A stretch of 17,211 nt of DNA from Candidatus Nealsonbacteria bacterium RBG_13_42_11 (GTDB lineage Bacteria; Patescibacteriota; Minisyncoccia; Minisyncoccales; RBG-13-42-11). The stretch spans positions 1 through 17,211 of the forward strand of contig MHLY01000004.1 of NCBI GenBank assembly GCA_001821455.1, given 5' to 3'. This document shows positions 4,544 through 12,519 of the stretch, piece by piece. Under the pieces are notes generated by a model. That model was not told where the DNA came from and searched no databases. It worked only from the letters and a program-made list of their open reading frames with translations. Position numbers and translations under genes: made by a program. Numbering within the stretch: the stretch's first letter is position 1; each line of letters opens with the position of its first letter.

Positions 4544-6328
4544 TTAACCCCGAAACATCTCAATGAACACCTTGGAAGGAATCTGAATCCGGCCTCTTTC
4601 TTTTAATTCTTTCTTGCCTTTTTTCTGTATTTCCAGGAGTTTTCTTTTCCTGGTGTAATCTCCGCCGTAAAGAGGGGCGATAACGTCCCGCCTCATGGCT
4701 TTGATCGTGGCCCGGGCAATGATTTTCCCGTTAATGGCCGCCTGGATGGGAACGGCGAACAACTGGGGCGGCAGATTTTCTTTCAGTTTTTCAACCGCCT
4801 TTTTTCCTTCCGAGTAGGCTTCTTTTTCAGAAACAATCTTGGAAAGCGCTTCTTCTTTTTTAGCCAGAAGCAAAATATCCAGTTTAACAAAGCTCCCTTC
4901 TCTCCAGTCCAAAATCTCGTAATTCATCGAGGCAAAACCTCGGGATACGCTTTTTAGTTTGTCGTAAAAATTTTTATTAATAATTTCTCTTAACGGAACT
5001 TCGTAAATCAATTCCGTCTTGCCCGAAGCCAAATAGTCGGTTTTGATGTTTTTTGATTCAATAGTTTCCAAAAGTTGGGAAATCCCGCCCAAATAATCTA
5101 TGGGGGTTAAAATCTGGAGTTTTGCCCAGAGTTCTTTGGCTTCTTTTATTTCGCTGGAATTGGGCCAATTGGAAGCGGTATAAACCATAATTTCTTTATT
5201 GTCGTTTTTAATTACCTTGTAAATTACGGAGGGCGTGGATAAAACCAGTTCCAAACCGAATTCCCTTCTTAATCTTTCTGAAATAATTTCAGCGTGAAGC
5301 AGACCCAGAAACCCGCATTGAAAACCCCGTCCCAAACCTTCTTTTAATTCGGGCTTGAAAATCAGAGCCGTATCAAGCAGTTGCAGTTTTTCCAACGAAT
5401 CTTTTAATAAATCCAAATTGTCGGCGTTTTCAGGATAAATACTGAGAAAAACCATGGGTTTGGGTTCTTCATATCCCGGCAATGGTTCAACTTCCGAATT
5501 TAAAAGAGAAATGGTATCGCCTACCCTTATTTTTTCCGGCTCCTTGATGCCGGTGGCAATATAGCCGATTTCGCCGGCAATCACTTCCGGAGTCGGTTTG
5601 AATTCCGGCTTAAAAAATCCCACTTCTTTTGCCTCGCCGCGGGTCGCCGACTGGATTAAATAAATTTTATCCTGGGCTTTTATTTTTCCCTCCACCACTC
5701 TGACATAAGCAATAATGCCTTTGAAAGCATCGTATTTTGAACTGAAAATCAGGGCTCTTAAAGGTTTTTCCTTATCGCCTTTTGGCGGAGGAACTTTTTC
5801 AATCACTGTTTCCAGCAGTTCTTTTACGTTTGTCCCCAGTTTTGCCGAAATCAGAAAAATTTCCTCAGGTGATATGTTTAGCAAATGGCTTAAATCTTTT
5901 TTTGTTTCCTCTGTTCTTGCCTGAGGCATATCAATTTTATTAATGGCCGGAATAATAACCAAATTCTGCTTTTTTGCCAATTCCAAATTGGCCAAGGTCT
6001 GGGCCTGGATCCCCTTGGTCGCATCAACCAATAAAATGGCTCCTTCCACGGCAGCCAGGGATTTGGAAACTTCGTAGGAAAAATCAACGTGGCCGGGGGT
6101 GTCTATCAGGTTCAGGTGATAGGTATTGGGCCCCAGAGCATATTCCATTCTTACCGGCTGCATTTTTATGGTAATCCCCTTTTCTCTTTCCAAATCCATC
6201 AAATTCAAAAACTGCTCCCGCATTTTTTCTTTGGGAATGGTCTGGGTTATTTCCAGGAATCTGTCAGATAAAGTGGATTTTCCGTGATTGACGTGAGAGA
6301 TAATGCAGAAATTTCTTAAGTTTTCCAT
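4544..6328 (-). CDS. lepA: Elongation factor 4 (LepA/EF4), ribosomal GTPase
   Basis: A full-length 594-residue LepA. The GTPase domain shows a P-loop at residues 11-19 (SHVNHGKST), switch I (REKGITIKMQ), DTPGHVDFSYEVSKSLAAVE, NKID and a SAK motif. EF-G-like domains follow (GRGFQCGFLGLLHAEI), and the LepA-specific C-terminal domain contains PLYGGDYTRKRKLLEIQKKG. LepA binds the ribosome and affects initiation and back-translocation. Residue 14 is Asn where LepA normally has Asp (HIDHGKS). The start is ATG 6328, with one base between it and the murJ stop. No Shine-Dalgarno sequence is visible, so translation is probably coupled to murJ. No clear terminator follows. Confidence 0.97.
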   Translation of the reverse strand: MENLRNFCIISHVNHGKSTLSDRFLEITQTIPKEKMREQFLNLMDLEREKGITIKMQPVRMEYALGPNTYHLNLIDTPGHVDFSYEVSKSLAAVEGAILLVDATKGIQAQTLANLELAKKQNLVIIPAINKIDMPQARTEETKKDLSHLLNISPEEIFLISAKLGTNVKELLETVIEKVPPPKGDKEKPLRALIFSSKYDAFKGIIAYVRVVEGKIKAQDKIYLIQSATRGEAKEVGFFKPEFKPTPEVIAGEIGYIATGIKEPEKIRVGDTISLLNSEVEPLPGYEEPKPMVFLSIYPENADNLDLLKDSLEKLQLLDTALIFKPELKEGLGRGFQCGFLGLLHAEIISERLRREFGLELVLSTPSVIYKVIKNDNKEIMVYTASNWPNSSEIKEAKELWAKLQILTPIDYLGGISQLLETIESKNIKTDYLASGKTELIYEVPLREIINKNFYDKLKSVSRGFASMNYEILDWREGSFVKLDILLLAKKEEALSKIVSEKEAYSEGKKAVEKLKENLPPQLFAVPIQAAINGKIIARATIKAMRRDVIAPLYGGDYTRKRKLLEIQKKGKKELKERGRIQIPSKVFIEMFRG

Positions 6329-6329
6329 T

Positions 6330-7748
6330 TTAATTTACGGTTTCAATGCGGGAGTTATTGTTTTTAGCGTTTAATTTATAAAACAGGAAGATTAGCAAAA
6401 AAATAAATTGTAAAATACTGTCTATTGAAAAAGCCAGAGCCAAACCGACCACGGAAATATCATTTATCCCCTGAAGCCCGAAAATTCTTTCCACAAAATT
6501 CTGAAAAACGTTCGGAAAACTCAAAATATGAGTCAGCCCGAAACACAAAAAAACGTTCAAAATCATGCCGCCTATTGAAATTATTGTGGGCGTCTTGGTA
6601 TCCTTAAGAGCGAAAAAGGCCCGCAAAATCAGGGGAATCAGAGTGGTGGCGAAAATGCCCAAAGCAAACAATCCCAAAGAAACCGCTGTCAGAGACGCCG
6701 CTTCCTCGCCGTATCTTCCGGTTTTATAAATTAATATTATCTGGTTTCTGAAAACGAAAATCAGAATGCTCAAAGGAATAACCAGGTAAAGAATTTTGCG
6801 GAAAGCTGATAAAAATTTCTCAAGAAACTCATCTTTTTTTTGCGCCGCCCAGGCTTTGGATAACGCCGGAAAAGCGGCTATGGCAAAAGGAATACCGATT
6901 AACCCCATGGGGAACTGCTGGAGATTATTGGCCAGGGTAAAAATGGAAAGGGCTCCTGCAGGAAGAATTGAAGCGATGGCGGTTACCACCATCAGATTTA
7001 TCTGGGGAGCGGCCACGCCCAAGGTTCTCGGAATCATTAAAGAAAATACTTTTTTGATTTTAGGATCCAGTATTTTGAAAAGGGGTTTGTAGGAAAAACC
7101 GACCGAAAAAGATGAAATAAACTGGATGAAAAAATGAAGGAAAGCTCCCGTGATTACTCCCAGAGTCACCCCCAAAATCCCTGAAGACGGCGCCAAAAAA
7201 ACAATCCCTAAAATTATACCGACATTGTACGAAATCGGAGCCAAACTATAAATCAGAAACCTGTTAAAGTACTGCAAAACGCCCGAGAAAATTGAGGATA
7301 AACCGAGAAGAATCGGGCTCAAAAAAAGAATTCTTGTCAGAAGAACGCAAAGAGAAATCTGCTGAGGATCAAATCCGGGGGTAATTATTTTTACCAGAAA
7401 CGGGGCAAAAATACTGATACCCAGGGAAACTAAAACCAGAAAAAACAGAAATACGTTTAAGGCATTATTCACAAAATCCCAGGCCTCTTTTTTGTCTTTT
7501 AAAAAATATTCTGAGAATAAGGGCAAAAAAGCGACAACAATGCCGCCGGCAATCAAGATATTATAAATAAAATCAGGGATACGGAAAGCGGCGAAATAAA
7601 CGTCGAGGTCGGAACCGGCTCCGAAAGTGCTGGCCAGCAACCTGTCCCGGATCAATCCCAAAAGCCGGCTGATTAGAGAAGCTACCGACAAAATCAAAGC
7701 GGCGGTTGTAATTGTTCTTGTTTGAGAATGAAAAATTTTTTGCAACAT
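6330..7748 (-). CDS. murJ: Lipid II flippase MurJ (MviN family)
   Basis: A 472-residue polytopic membrane protein of the MOP superfamily with some 12-14 hydrophobic helices. MurJ moves lipid II, the peptidoglycan precursor, across the membrane. The N-terminal signature is clear: LILSVASLISRLLGLIRDRL, then FGAGSDLDVYFAAFRIPDF and GGIVVAFLPLFSEYF. A second-half repeat contains TLANNLQQFPMGLIGIPFA and the helix PALSKAW. The length is slightly shorter than the roughly 510 residues of E. coli MurJ. The start is ATG 7748, with a promoter whose -10 box ends 10 bases upstream. There is no Shine-Dalgarno sequence. It forms an operon with lepA (one base apart) and is divergent from rnpB. Confidence 0.95.
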   Translation of the reverse strand: MLQKIFHSQTRTITTAALILSVASLISRLLGLIRDRLLASTFGAGSDLDVYFAAFRIPDFIYNILIAGGIVVAFLPLFSEYFLKDKKEAWDFVNNALNVFLFFLVLVSLGISIFAPFLVKIITPGFDPQQISLCVLLTRILFLSPILLGLSSIFSGVLQYFNRFLIYSLAPISYNVGIILGIVFLAPSSGILGVTLGVITGAFLHFFIQFISSFSVGFSYKPLFKILDPKIKKVFSLMIPRTLGVAAPQINLMVVTAIASILPAGALSIFTLANNLQQFPMGLIGIPFAIAAFPALSKAWAAQKKDEFLEKFLSAFRKILYLVIPLSILIFVFRNQIILIYKTGRYGEEAASLTAVSLGLFALGIFATTLIPLILRAFFALKDTKTPTIISIGGMILNVFLCFGLTHILSFPNVFQNFVERIFGLQGINDISVVGLALAFSIDSILQFIFLLIFLFYKLNAKNNNSRIETVN

Positions 7749-7758
7749 TTAATCATCT

Positions 7759-7787
7759 ATTTTAATATAATTTTACCTCATTTACAA
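7759..7787 (-). promoter_or_regulatory. Promoter for murJ-lepA
   Basis: TTGTAA (7787-7782), a 17-base spacer, and TAAAAT (7764-7759). Ten bases separate the -10 box from the murJ ATG, so the leader would be only about 4 bases. Confidence 0.6.
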
Positions 7788-7799
7788 ATCTGGCCTGAC

Positions 7800-7829
7800 T
7801 TGACAAATGAGAATAAATTTTGCTAAAAT
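7800..7829 (+). promoter_or_regulatory. Promoter for rnpB
   Basis: A perfect TTGACA (7800-7805), an 18-base spacer ending in TGC, and TAAAAT (7824-7829), forming an extended -10 (TGnTAAAAT). The predicted start near 7836 coincides with the first paired base of the RNase P RNA P1 helix. The -35 boxes of this promoter and the murJ promoter are only 12 bases apart. Confidence 0.8.
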
Positions 7830-7835
7830 ATACTC

Positions 7836-8184
7836 GTCCTAGCAAGTTGAATGATCGCTGAGCATATAAATTATTTGTGTGCTTAGAGGAAAGTCCGAAC
7901 ACTCTTTTCCCGCTTTTAGCGGGATCAAAAAAGATAGCAGCTAACAGCTGTCCGCCGTAAGGCGCGAGGTGCGACCAGAGACGACCGAGCGCGAAAGCGC
8001 AAGGAAGTCCCGCAAAATGCGGGACGAGTCCAGAAAGTAATTTCTGGGGTGAAACGGCTAAATCCTTATCGGGTGCAAGAGTAAACCAAGAGTTCTGTGT
8101 TTTATCATAGGACGCTTGTGAAAAGTAACTCGCCTAGACAGATGATCATTTTAAAACAAAATTCGGCTTACGGACTTGCTAGGA
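7836..8184 (+). ncRNA. rnpB: RNase P RNA, bacterial class A-like
   Basis: This is the catalytic RNA that cuts the 5' leader from pre-tRNAs. Helix P1 pairs TCCTAGCAAGT (7837-7847) with ACTTGCTAGGA (8174-8184) without mismatch. The universally conserved segments are present: GAGGAAAGTCCGAACACTC near 7885-7905, the central GCGAGGTGCGACCAGAGACG and GGTGAAACGGC, GGGTGCAAGAGTAAACCAAG, and near the 3' end GCCTAGACAGATGATCATT with AATTCGGCTTACGGAC. P15 is an 8-bp hairpin (8092-8099 with 8106-8113, two wobbles) closed by the loop TTTTAT, which lacks the GGU that binds the CCA end of pre-tRNA. A terminator follows directly. It is the only certain plus-strand gene here. Confidence 0.97.
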
Positions 8185-8187
8185 TAT

Positions 8188-8218
8188 AAAAAAGCCCCGA
8201 TATTTTTGGGACTTTTTT
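8188..8218. terminator. Bidirectional terminator shared by rnpB and rnhA operon
   Basis: AAAAAGCCCC and GGGACTTTTTT form a stem with one C-A mismatch around an AT-rich loop. On the plus strand it ends in a T-run for rnpB; on the minus strand it also ends in TTTTTTATAT, seven bases after the RNase H stop. It serves both convergent genes. Confidence 0.85.
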
Positions 8219-8224
8219 GTTTGA

Positions 8225-8668
8225 CTAAAGAAGTTTCTGGATTTGAGCTTTATGGTCCAGCGCCTCGTTGGCCAGCTCATCGGCCGCTTTATTTTTTTCC
8301 CTGGGAATGAGAGTAAATTTTATTCTTTTGAAATCAATTTTCAAGTTCCAGACGGCTAAAAATAAGGCTTGGATTTTCGGCTCTAAAATTTTATACTCCC
8401 CTTTCAGTTGTTTTGTCAGGAGTTCGGAATCCGATTTCACTTCCACTTCCGAGGTTTTGGCAATCTTATTTCCGAAAAGGGCTTTGAATTTTTTCAAAGC
8501 GAAAATTACGGCCTGGTATTCAGCTTCGTTGTTGGTCAGATTATCGCCCAAAAACTCCGAATAATTTTTGAAGCCCTGGCCTTTTTCATTGCAAAAAACA
8601 ACTCCGATCGCCGCCGGGCCCGGATTGCCCCTGGAACCGCCGTCTGTAAAAATAGTTATTTTTTTCAT
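8225..8668 (-). CDS. Ribonuclease HI family protein
   Basis: A 147-residue RNase H fold enzyme that would cleave the RNA strand of RNA-DNA hybrids. The four metal ligands are visible: Asp9 in FTDGGSRGNPGPAAIG, Glu48 in TNNEAEYQAV, Asp80 in VKSDSELLTKQL and Asp130 in NKAADELANEAL. The sequence is closer to the short RnhA-like family common in Gram-positives and CPR than to E. coli RNase HI, as the basic handle loop is weak. Its ATG overlaps the TGA of the DHH gene by 4 bases (ATGA), indicating coupled translation. It is the last gene of the six-gene operon, ending at the shared terminator. Confidence 0.9.
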   Translation of the reverse strand: MKKITIFTDGGSRGNPGPAAIGVVFCNEKGQGFKNYSEFLGDNLTNNEAEYQAVIFALKKFKALFGNKIAKTSEVEVKSDSELLTKQLKGEYKILEPKIQALFLAVWNLKIDFKRIKFTLIPREKNKAADELANEALDHKAQIQKLL

Positions 8669-9828
8669 TTTTTCATTCTTTTTAAATTATTTATTAAACA
8701 AATTCTGAATTTTTCCAAATTCTTGTTTTTTACCCTGAACCCCGATGCCTGCGGATGACCGCCGTAAGTTAAAAGATATTTTGAGCATTTTTTCATCAAA
8801 TCCACGCTATTAAGATCATTGGGCGCCCGCACCGTTCCCTGAGTTTCTTCAGCCATTTTTTTATAAAGAAAAGTTGGCTTAGAGTAAGTGCGGGAAATGA
8901 TAGAGGCAACAGAGCTCAGCAGGGCTGAATTAAAATTTCTATCTCCCTCAAAAATTAAAGGATCTTTTTTATTTTCTATTCTTTTTTCGATTTCTTCAAT
9001 AATTTTTTCCGTTTCTTCTTTTCTGGTTTTATTTTTTAACAAAAGGATTTTAATTATTTTCTTGGCTTCTTCCGGAGAAGGAGAAGTTAGTAATCTGAAA
9101 CCTGCCGGTAATCTATTTTTTACGTCCCGGACGTTTAAAATTGATATGATTTTTGAAATTTTCTGGTCAAAGTCAGGACATTTCTTAAGGGAATTAATTT
9201 CAAAAAAAGCTTTAATTCCGGGCCGAAAAGAATTTTTTATTGACTGCATTCCTTCTTCAATGAAAACCCTGTTTTCCGACTGACGGGGCATCATGTCGGC
9301 AATGGTTGCCAAGGCCACCAATTCCAGGAATGATTTTTTTAAGCTCTGGGTTATTTCTTTACGGCTGTTTTCTAAAAGCAATTCTGAAACTTTAAAAACA
9401 ACGCCCGCCGCCGCTAATCTTTTGAAAGGGTACCTGTCGCCTTTTTGTTTCGGGTCAACGATAATATCAGCCACCGGCAACTTGTCCAGGGGCTCGTGGT
9501 GGTCAAGAATTATTATCTCAAATCCCAATTTTTTAGCCAGTTTTATTTCTTTAAAATTGCCGATGCCGCAATCCACGGTAATTAACAAGGCCGGGCTGTA
9601 TTTTTTCAGGAACTTTAAGGCAGTTTCGTTAATGCCGTAACCTTCAACTTCCCTATCGGGAAAATAACAAACTTCAACCTTGCCGCCTAAGGTTTTAATG
9701 GTTTCTTCCATGACAATAACCGAACTGATGCCGTCCAAATCGGCATCGCCATAAAGAATTATCCTTTCTTTGTTTCCGATTGCGGCCGTTATTCTTTCCG
9801 CCGCCTTTTTCAGGTTTTTAATTTCCAT
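8665..9828 (-). CDS. DHH-family phosphoesterase, short RecJ-like exonuclease
   Basis: A 387-residue protein with the RecJ-type DHH catalytic core: motif I YGDADLDGISS with Asp28, 30 and 32, TVDCGIG with Asp86, and LDHHEPL with Asp109-His110-His111. A DHHA1 domain ends in GGHPQASGFRVKN near residue 360. RecJ degrades single-stranded DNA 5' to 3' in repair and recombination. RecJ is normally about 560 residues or more; the C-terminal OB-fold and trailing domain are missing here, so DNA binding may differ or rely on a partner. The start ATG 9828 overlaps the pgk stop by one base (TAATG), and the 3' end overlaps RNase H by four. Pairing with RNase HI fits nucleic-acid turnover. A nanoRNase/NrnA-type role is possible but the layout is more RecJ-like. 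Confidence 0.85.
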   Translation of the reverse strand: MEIKNLKKAAERITAAIGNKERIILYGDADLDGISSVIVMEETIKTLGGKVEVCYFPDREVEGYGINETALKFLKKYSPALLITVDCGIGNFKEIKLAKKLGFEIIILDHHEPLDKLPVADIIVDPKQKGDRYPFKRLAAAGVVFKVSELLLENSRKEITQSLKKSFLELVALATIADMMPRQSENRVFIEEGMQSIKNSFRPGIKAFFEINSLKKCPDFDQKISKIISILNVRDVKNRLPAGFRLLTSPSPEEAKKIIKILLLKNKTRKEETEKIIEEIEKRIENKKDPLIFEGDRNFNSALLSSVASIISRTYSKPTFLYKKMAEETQGTVRAPNDLNSVDLMKKCSKYLLTYGGHPQASGFRVKNKNLEKFRICLINNLKRMKK

Positions 9829-10865
9829 TATTTTAACGCCTCAATTCCCGGCAACTTCTCTCCCGATAAAAAAGCAATCATGGCTCCGCCGCCGGTTGAA
9901 ACGTGATTAAATTTTTCAATTAAACCCAGTTTATTGACGAACTCCACCATCTCCCCTCCTCCCACCACCGAAAAAGCGCCGCTCTGGATAATGGCTCTTA
10001 AAATTTCCTCAGTCCCTTTGGTGAATTCTTCTTTTTCAATCTGCCCCAGAACGCCGTTAAAGAAAATGGTTTTTGCCGATAATATTTTTTCTTTGAAAAG
10101 TTTTATGGTTTTTTCCCCGATATCTCTCTCGTCAACTTCATCAAAAGGAACCACGATTTTTTGAGGATAATTCAGGGAAATTTTCTTTTCTTCTATTTCT
10201 TTTTTAATCAAACCGCCGATAAGCACGAAATCGGCGCTTTCTGAAATTTTATTGATTAGTTCTGCTTTTGTCTCCACTTTCGCCCCGCCGATGATGGCTA
10301 ATAAAGGTTTTTTGGAATTTTTCATCAAATCGGTTAAAACCCTGATTTCTTTTTCCAGCAACAATCCTGCAGCCGAAGGCAGATATTTGGGAATACCGAC
10401 AATTGAAGCATGAGACCGGTGCGAAGCGCCAAAGGCGTCATTAATGTAAATATCCCCCAGTTTTGCCAGCTCTCTGGCAAAACTATCATCATTTTCTTCC
10501 TCTTCTTTATGAAATCTTAAATTCTCCAAAAGCAACACTTCCTTTGCCTTCATTTTATTAATTAATTCTTCGGTTTCCTTGCCAATGCAATCTTCCGATT
10601 TTTTTACCGGTAAATTAAGATATTTTTCCAATAATTTCTGGATTGGCGTTAATTTTAATCCTACTACCGCTTTTCCTTCCGGCCTTCCCAAGTGGCTCAT
10701 TAAAATTATTTTTGCCTCTTCTTTTATTAAATATTCAATTGTGGGCAGGGTGCTTTTTATCCTGAAGTCATCTAAAACGTTCCCCTTTTCTGAAAGGGGA
10801 ACGTTGAAATCGCATCTGACTAATACTTTTTTGTTTTTAAAATTAAAGTTCTTGAGAGTTTTCAT
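9828..10865 (-). CDS. pgk: Phosphoglycerate kinase, compact form
   Basis: This glycolytic enzyme converts 1,3-bisphosphoglycerate and ADP to 3-phosphoglycerate and ATP. The N-domain substrate site is intact: VRCDFNVPL with Asp19 and Asn21, Arg35 in DDFRIKSTL, MSHLGRPEGK and SHRSHASIVG-type residues. The nucleotide side has IIGGAKVETK, NGVLGQIE in place of the usual NGPMGVFE, GGGEMVEFV with Glu where GGGD is common, and STGGGA. At 345 residues it is about 50 shorter than usual; the loss lies in the C-domain between GGL and DIGEKT. The start ATG 10865 is supported by AAGGA eight bases upstream and overlaps the ATPase gene by 23 bases. Function is probably retained, as compact Pgk proteins are plausible in reduced genomes. 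Confidence 0.93.
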   Translation of the reverse strand: MKTLKNFNFKNKKVLVRCDFNVPLSEKGNVLDDFRIKSTLPTIEYLIKEEAKIILMSHLGRPEGKAVVGLKLTPIQKLLEKYLNLPVKKSEDCIGKETEELINKMKAKEVLLLENLRFHKEEEENDDSFARELAKLGDIYINDAFGASHRSHASIVGIPKYLPSAAGLLLEKEIRVLTDLMKNSKKPLLAIIGGAKVETKAELINKISESADFVLIGGLIKKEIEEKKISLNYPQKIVVPFDEVDERDIGEKTIKLFKEKILSAKTIFFNGVLGQIEKEEFTKGTEEILRAIIQSGAFSVVGGGEMVEFVNKLGLIEKFNHVSTGGGAMIAFLSGEKLPGIEALK

Positions 10866-12498
10866 CTTCTTTTTCCTTTTTCACTTCTTTTAAAGATTCC
10901 TCCAGAGTCTTTTTCAGTTCTTCCAAATTAACCTCTTTTCTTTTGGGCCTTTTGTCATCAGCAGGTTTTTTGCTGGAAAAAGCAACCGGTGACTGGTTAA
11001 CCGCTTCTTTAAAAGAAATTTTTGGGGTTGTTTCCTGAATTTCCTGTTTTGGCTTTTGAGATTGAGAGTCTTTCACTTTCTTCAAGCAGGGTTTGCAATA
11101 AACGGGCCTTGAGGCGTCGGGCGGAAAAATAACTTTTGTATCCCGGCCGCAAAGAGAACAGCGGGCGTCGTATAAAACCGGCTGGTTACCACCGCTTTGA
11201 TTTCTCGGAACGTCAGGCATTGTCAAAATGCCGGTCCATTTGGCAATTTTTTCTTCCACGATTTTGTTTGGCGTACCGTATCTTTCGCGGGAAACCTTGA
11301 TGATTTTTTCCCGGCTTGATTCTTCCATTCTTGGGAAAGGCGGTAGAGTTTCAGCTGAAAAAGCGGAGCCGGTAATTCCGTTTATCATTAATTTCAGATA
11401 AATATTGTATTTCCCCAAATTAACAAGGTCCTGGGCGGTGAATTCGGGCTGGAACTCTCTTTCCAGGAATTCGGCGTCCTCGGCTCCTATCCTGAAAGTG
11501 ACAATGGTTCCCACGTTGCCGAAAACCGCGTCTCGGACGGTTTCTTCCATCTGGGTGATATATTGATGCCCCAGTATCAAAGCTAACCGGTATTTTCTCG
11601 CTTCGGATAAAATATTGGTAAAGGACTCTGTGGCAAAGTTCTGAAACTCGTCAACGTAAAGGAAAAAATCTTGCCGCTGTTCTTCTGGAATATCCACCCG
11701 GGACATCGCGGCTAACTGGATTTTAGTGATTAAAAGGGCTCCCAGAAGCCGGGAATTATCTTCTCCGATTCTGCCCTTGGAAAGATTTAAAATCAAAATC
11801 TTTTTGCTATCCATTATTTCCCGCATATTAATGCTGGATTTCACCTGGCCGATAATATTTCTGATTAAAGGATTGGAAACAAACTGGCCGACTTTATTCT
11901 GAATTGCGGCCGTTGCCTCCACTTCATATCTTTGGGTATATCTAGCGTACTCCTGAACCCAAAAAGATTTTACAACCGGATCCGTAACTCTATCCACGAC
12001 TTTTTTCCGGTATTCGGGATCAGCCAGCATTCGGTTTACTCCCAAAAGCGTGGAATTGGGATATTCCAAAAGCGCTAAAATTGAGTTATTTAAAATATAT
12101 TCCATGCGGGCTGACCAGACGTCAGGCCAGATTTTTTTAAAAACGCCCATCAATCCTGAAGCCACCAGATGCCGGTGCTCTAAATTGACGCTTTCCATAA
12201 TATTAAAAGCAATGGGATGCTCCAGGTCGGCCGGATTAAGATAAACCACATCATTCACCCGGCTGGAAGGAATGAAATCCAGCAATTCTTCGGCTGCTTC
12301 GCCATGCGGGTCAACAAAACCAATGCCCCGGCCATCTTGAATATCCTGAATAGCCATATTCTTCAACATGACGGTTTTCCCCATGCCGGTCTTTCCGATA
12401 ACATAAAGGTGCCGGCGCCTGTCGTCGATTTTGATTCCGAATTTCTTTCTTTGATTTCGGAAAGTGGTTTCGGCAAAAAAATTAATGTCGTTATTCAT
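10843..12498 (-). CDS. VirD4/TraG-like ATPase with C-terminal zinc ribbon
   Basis: A 551-residue P-loop ATPase of the conjugative coupling-protein type. Walker A is GKTGMGKT at residues 35-42, VDPHGE follows at 62-67, Walker B is FFLYVDEFQNF with Asp283-Glu284, and a TraG/TraD C-like region contains LALILGHQYITQM. It has no N-terminal membrane helix, unlike VirD4, so the adjacent membrane protein may anchor it. Residues 447-471 form a CxxCG...RPVYCxxC zinc ribbon of a type I associate with CPR proteins, followed by a charged helical tail. The start ATG 12498 has a strong AGGAGG site. Relatives are annotated as type IV secretion or DNA-transfer ATPases. No relaxase or pilus gene is nearby, so DNA or protein translocation is inferred. 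Confidence 0.85.
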   Translation of the reverse strand: MNNDINFFAETTFRNQRKKFGIKIDDRRRHLYVIGKTGMGKTVMLKNMAIQDIQDGRGIGFVDPHGEAAEELLDFIPSSRVNDVVYLNPADLEHPIAFNIMESVNLEHRHLVASGLMGVFKKIWPDVWSARMEYILNNSILALLEYPNSTLLGVNRMLADPEYRKKVVDRVTDPVVKSFWVQEYARYTQRYEVEATAAIQNKVGQFVSNPLIRNIIGQVKSSINMREIMDSKKILILNLSKGRIGEDNSRLLGALLITKIQLAAMSRVDIPEEQRQDFFLYVDEFQNFATESFTNILSEARKYRLALILGHQYITQMEETVRDAVFGNVGTIVTFRIGAEDAEFLEREFQPEFTAQDLVNLGKYNIYLKLMINGITGSAFSAETLPPFPRMEESSREKIIKVSRERYGTPNKIVEEKIAKWTGILTMPDVPRNQSGGNQPVLYDARCSLCGRDTKVIFPPDASRPVYCKPCLKKVKDSQSQKPKQEIQETTPKISFKEAVNQSPVAFSSKKPADDKRPKRKEVNLEELKKTLEESLKEVKKEKEDENSQEL

Positions 12499-12519
12499 GG
12501 CCCTCCTAATTATGAAAAA

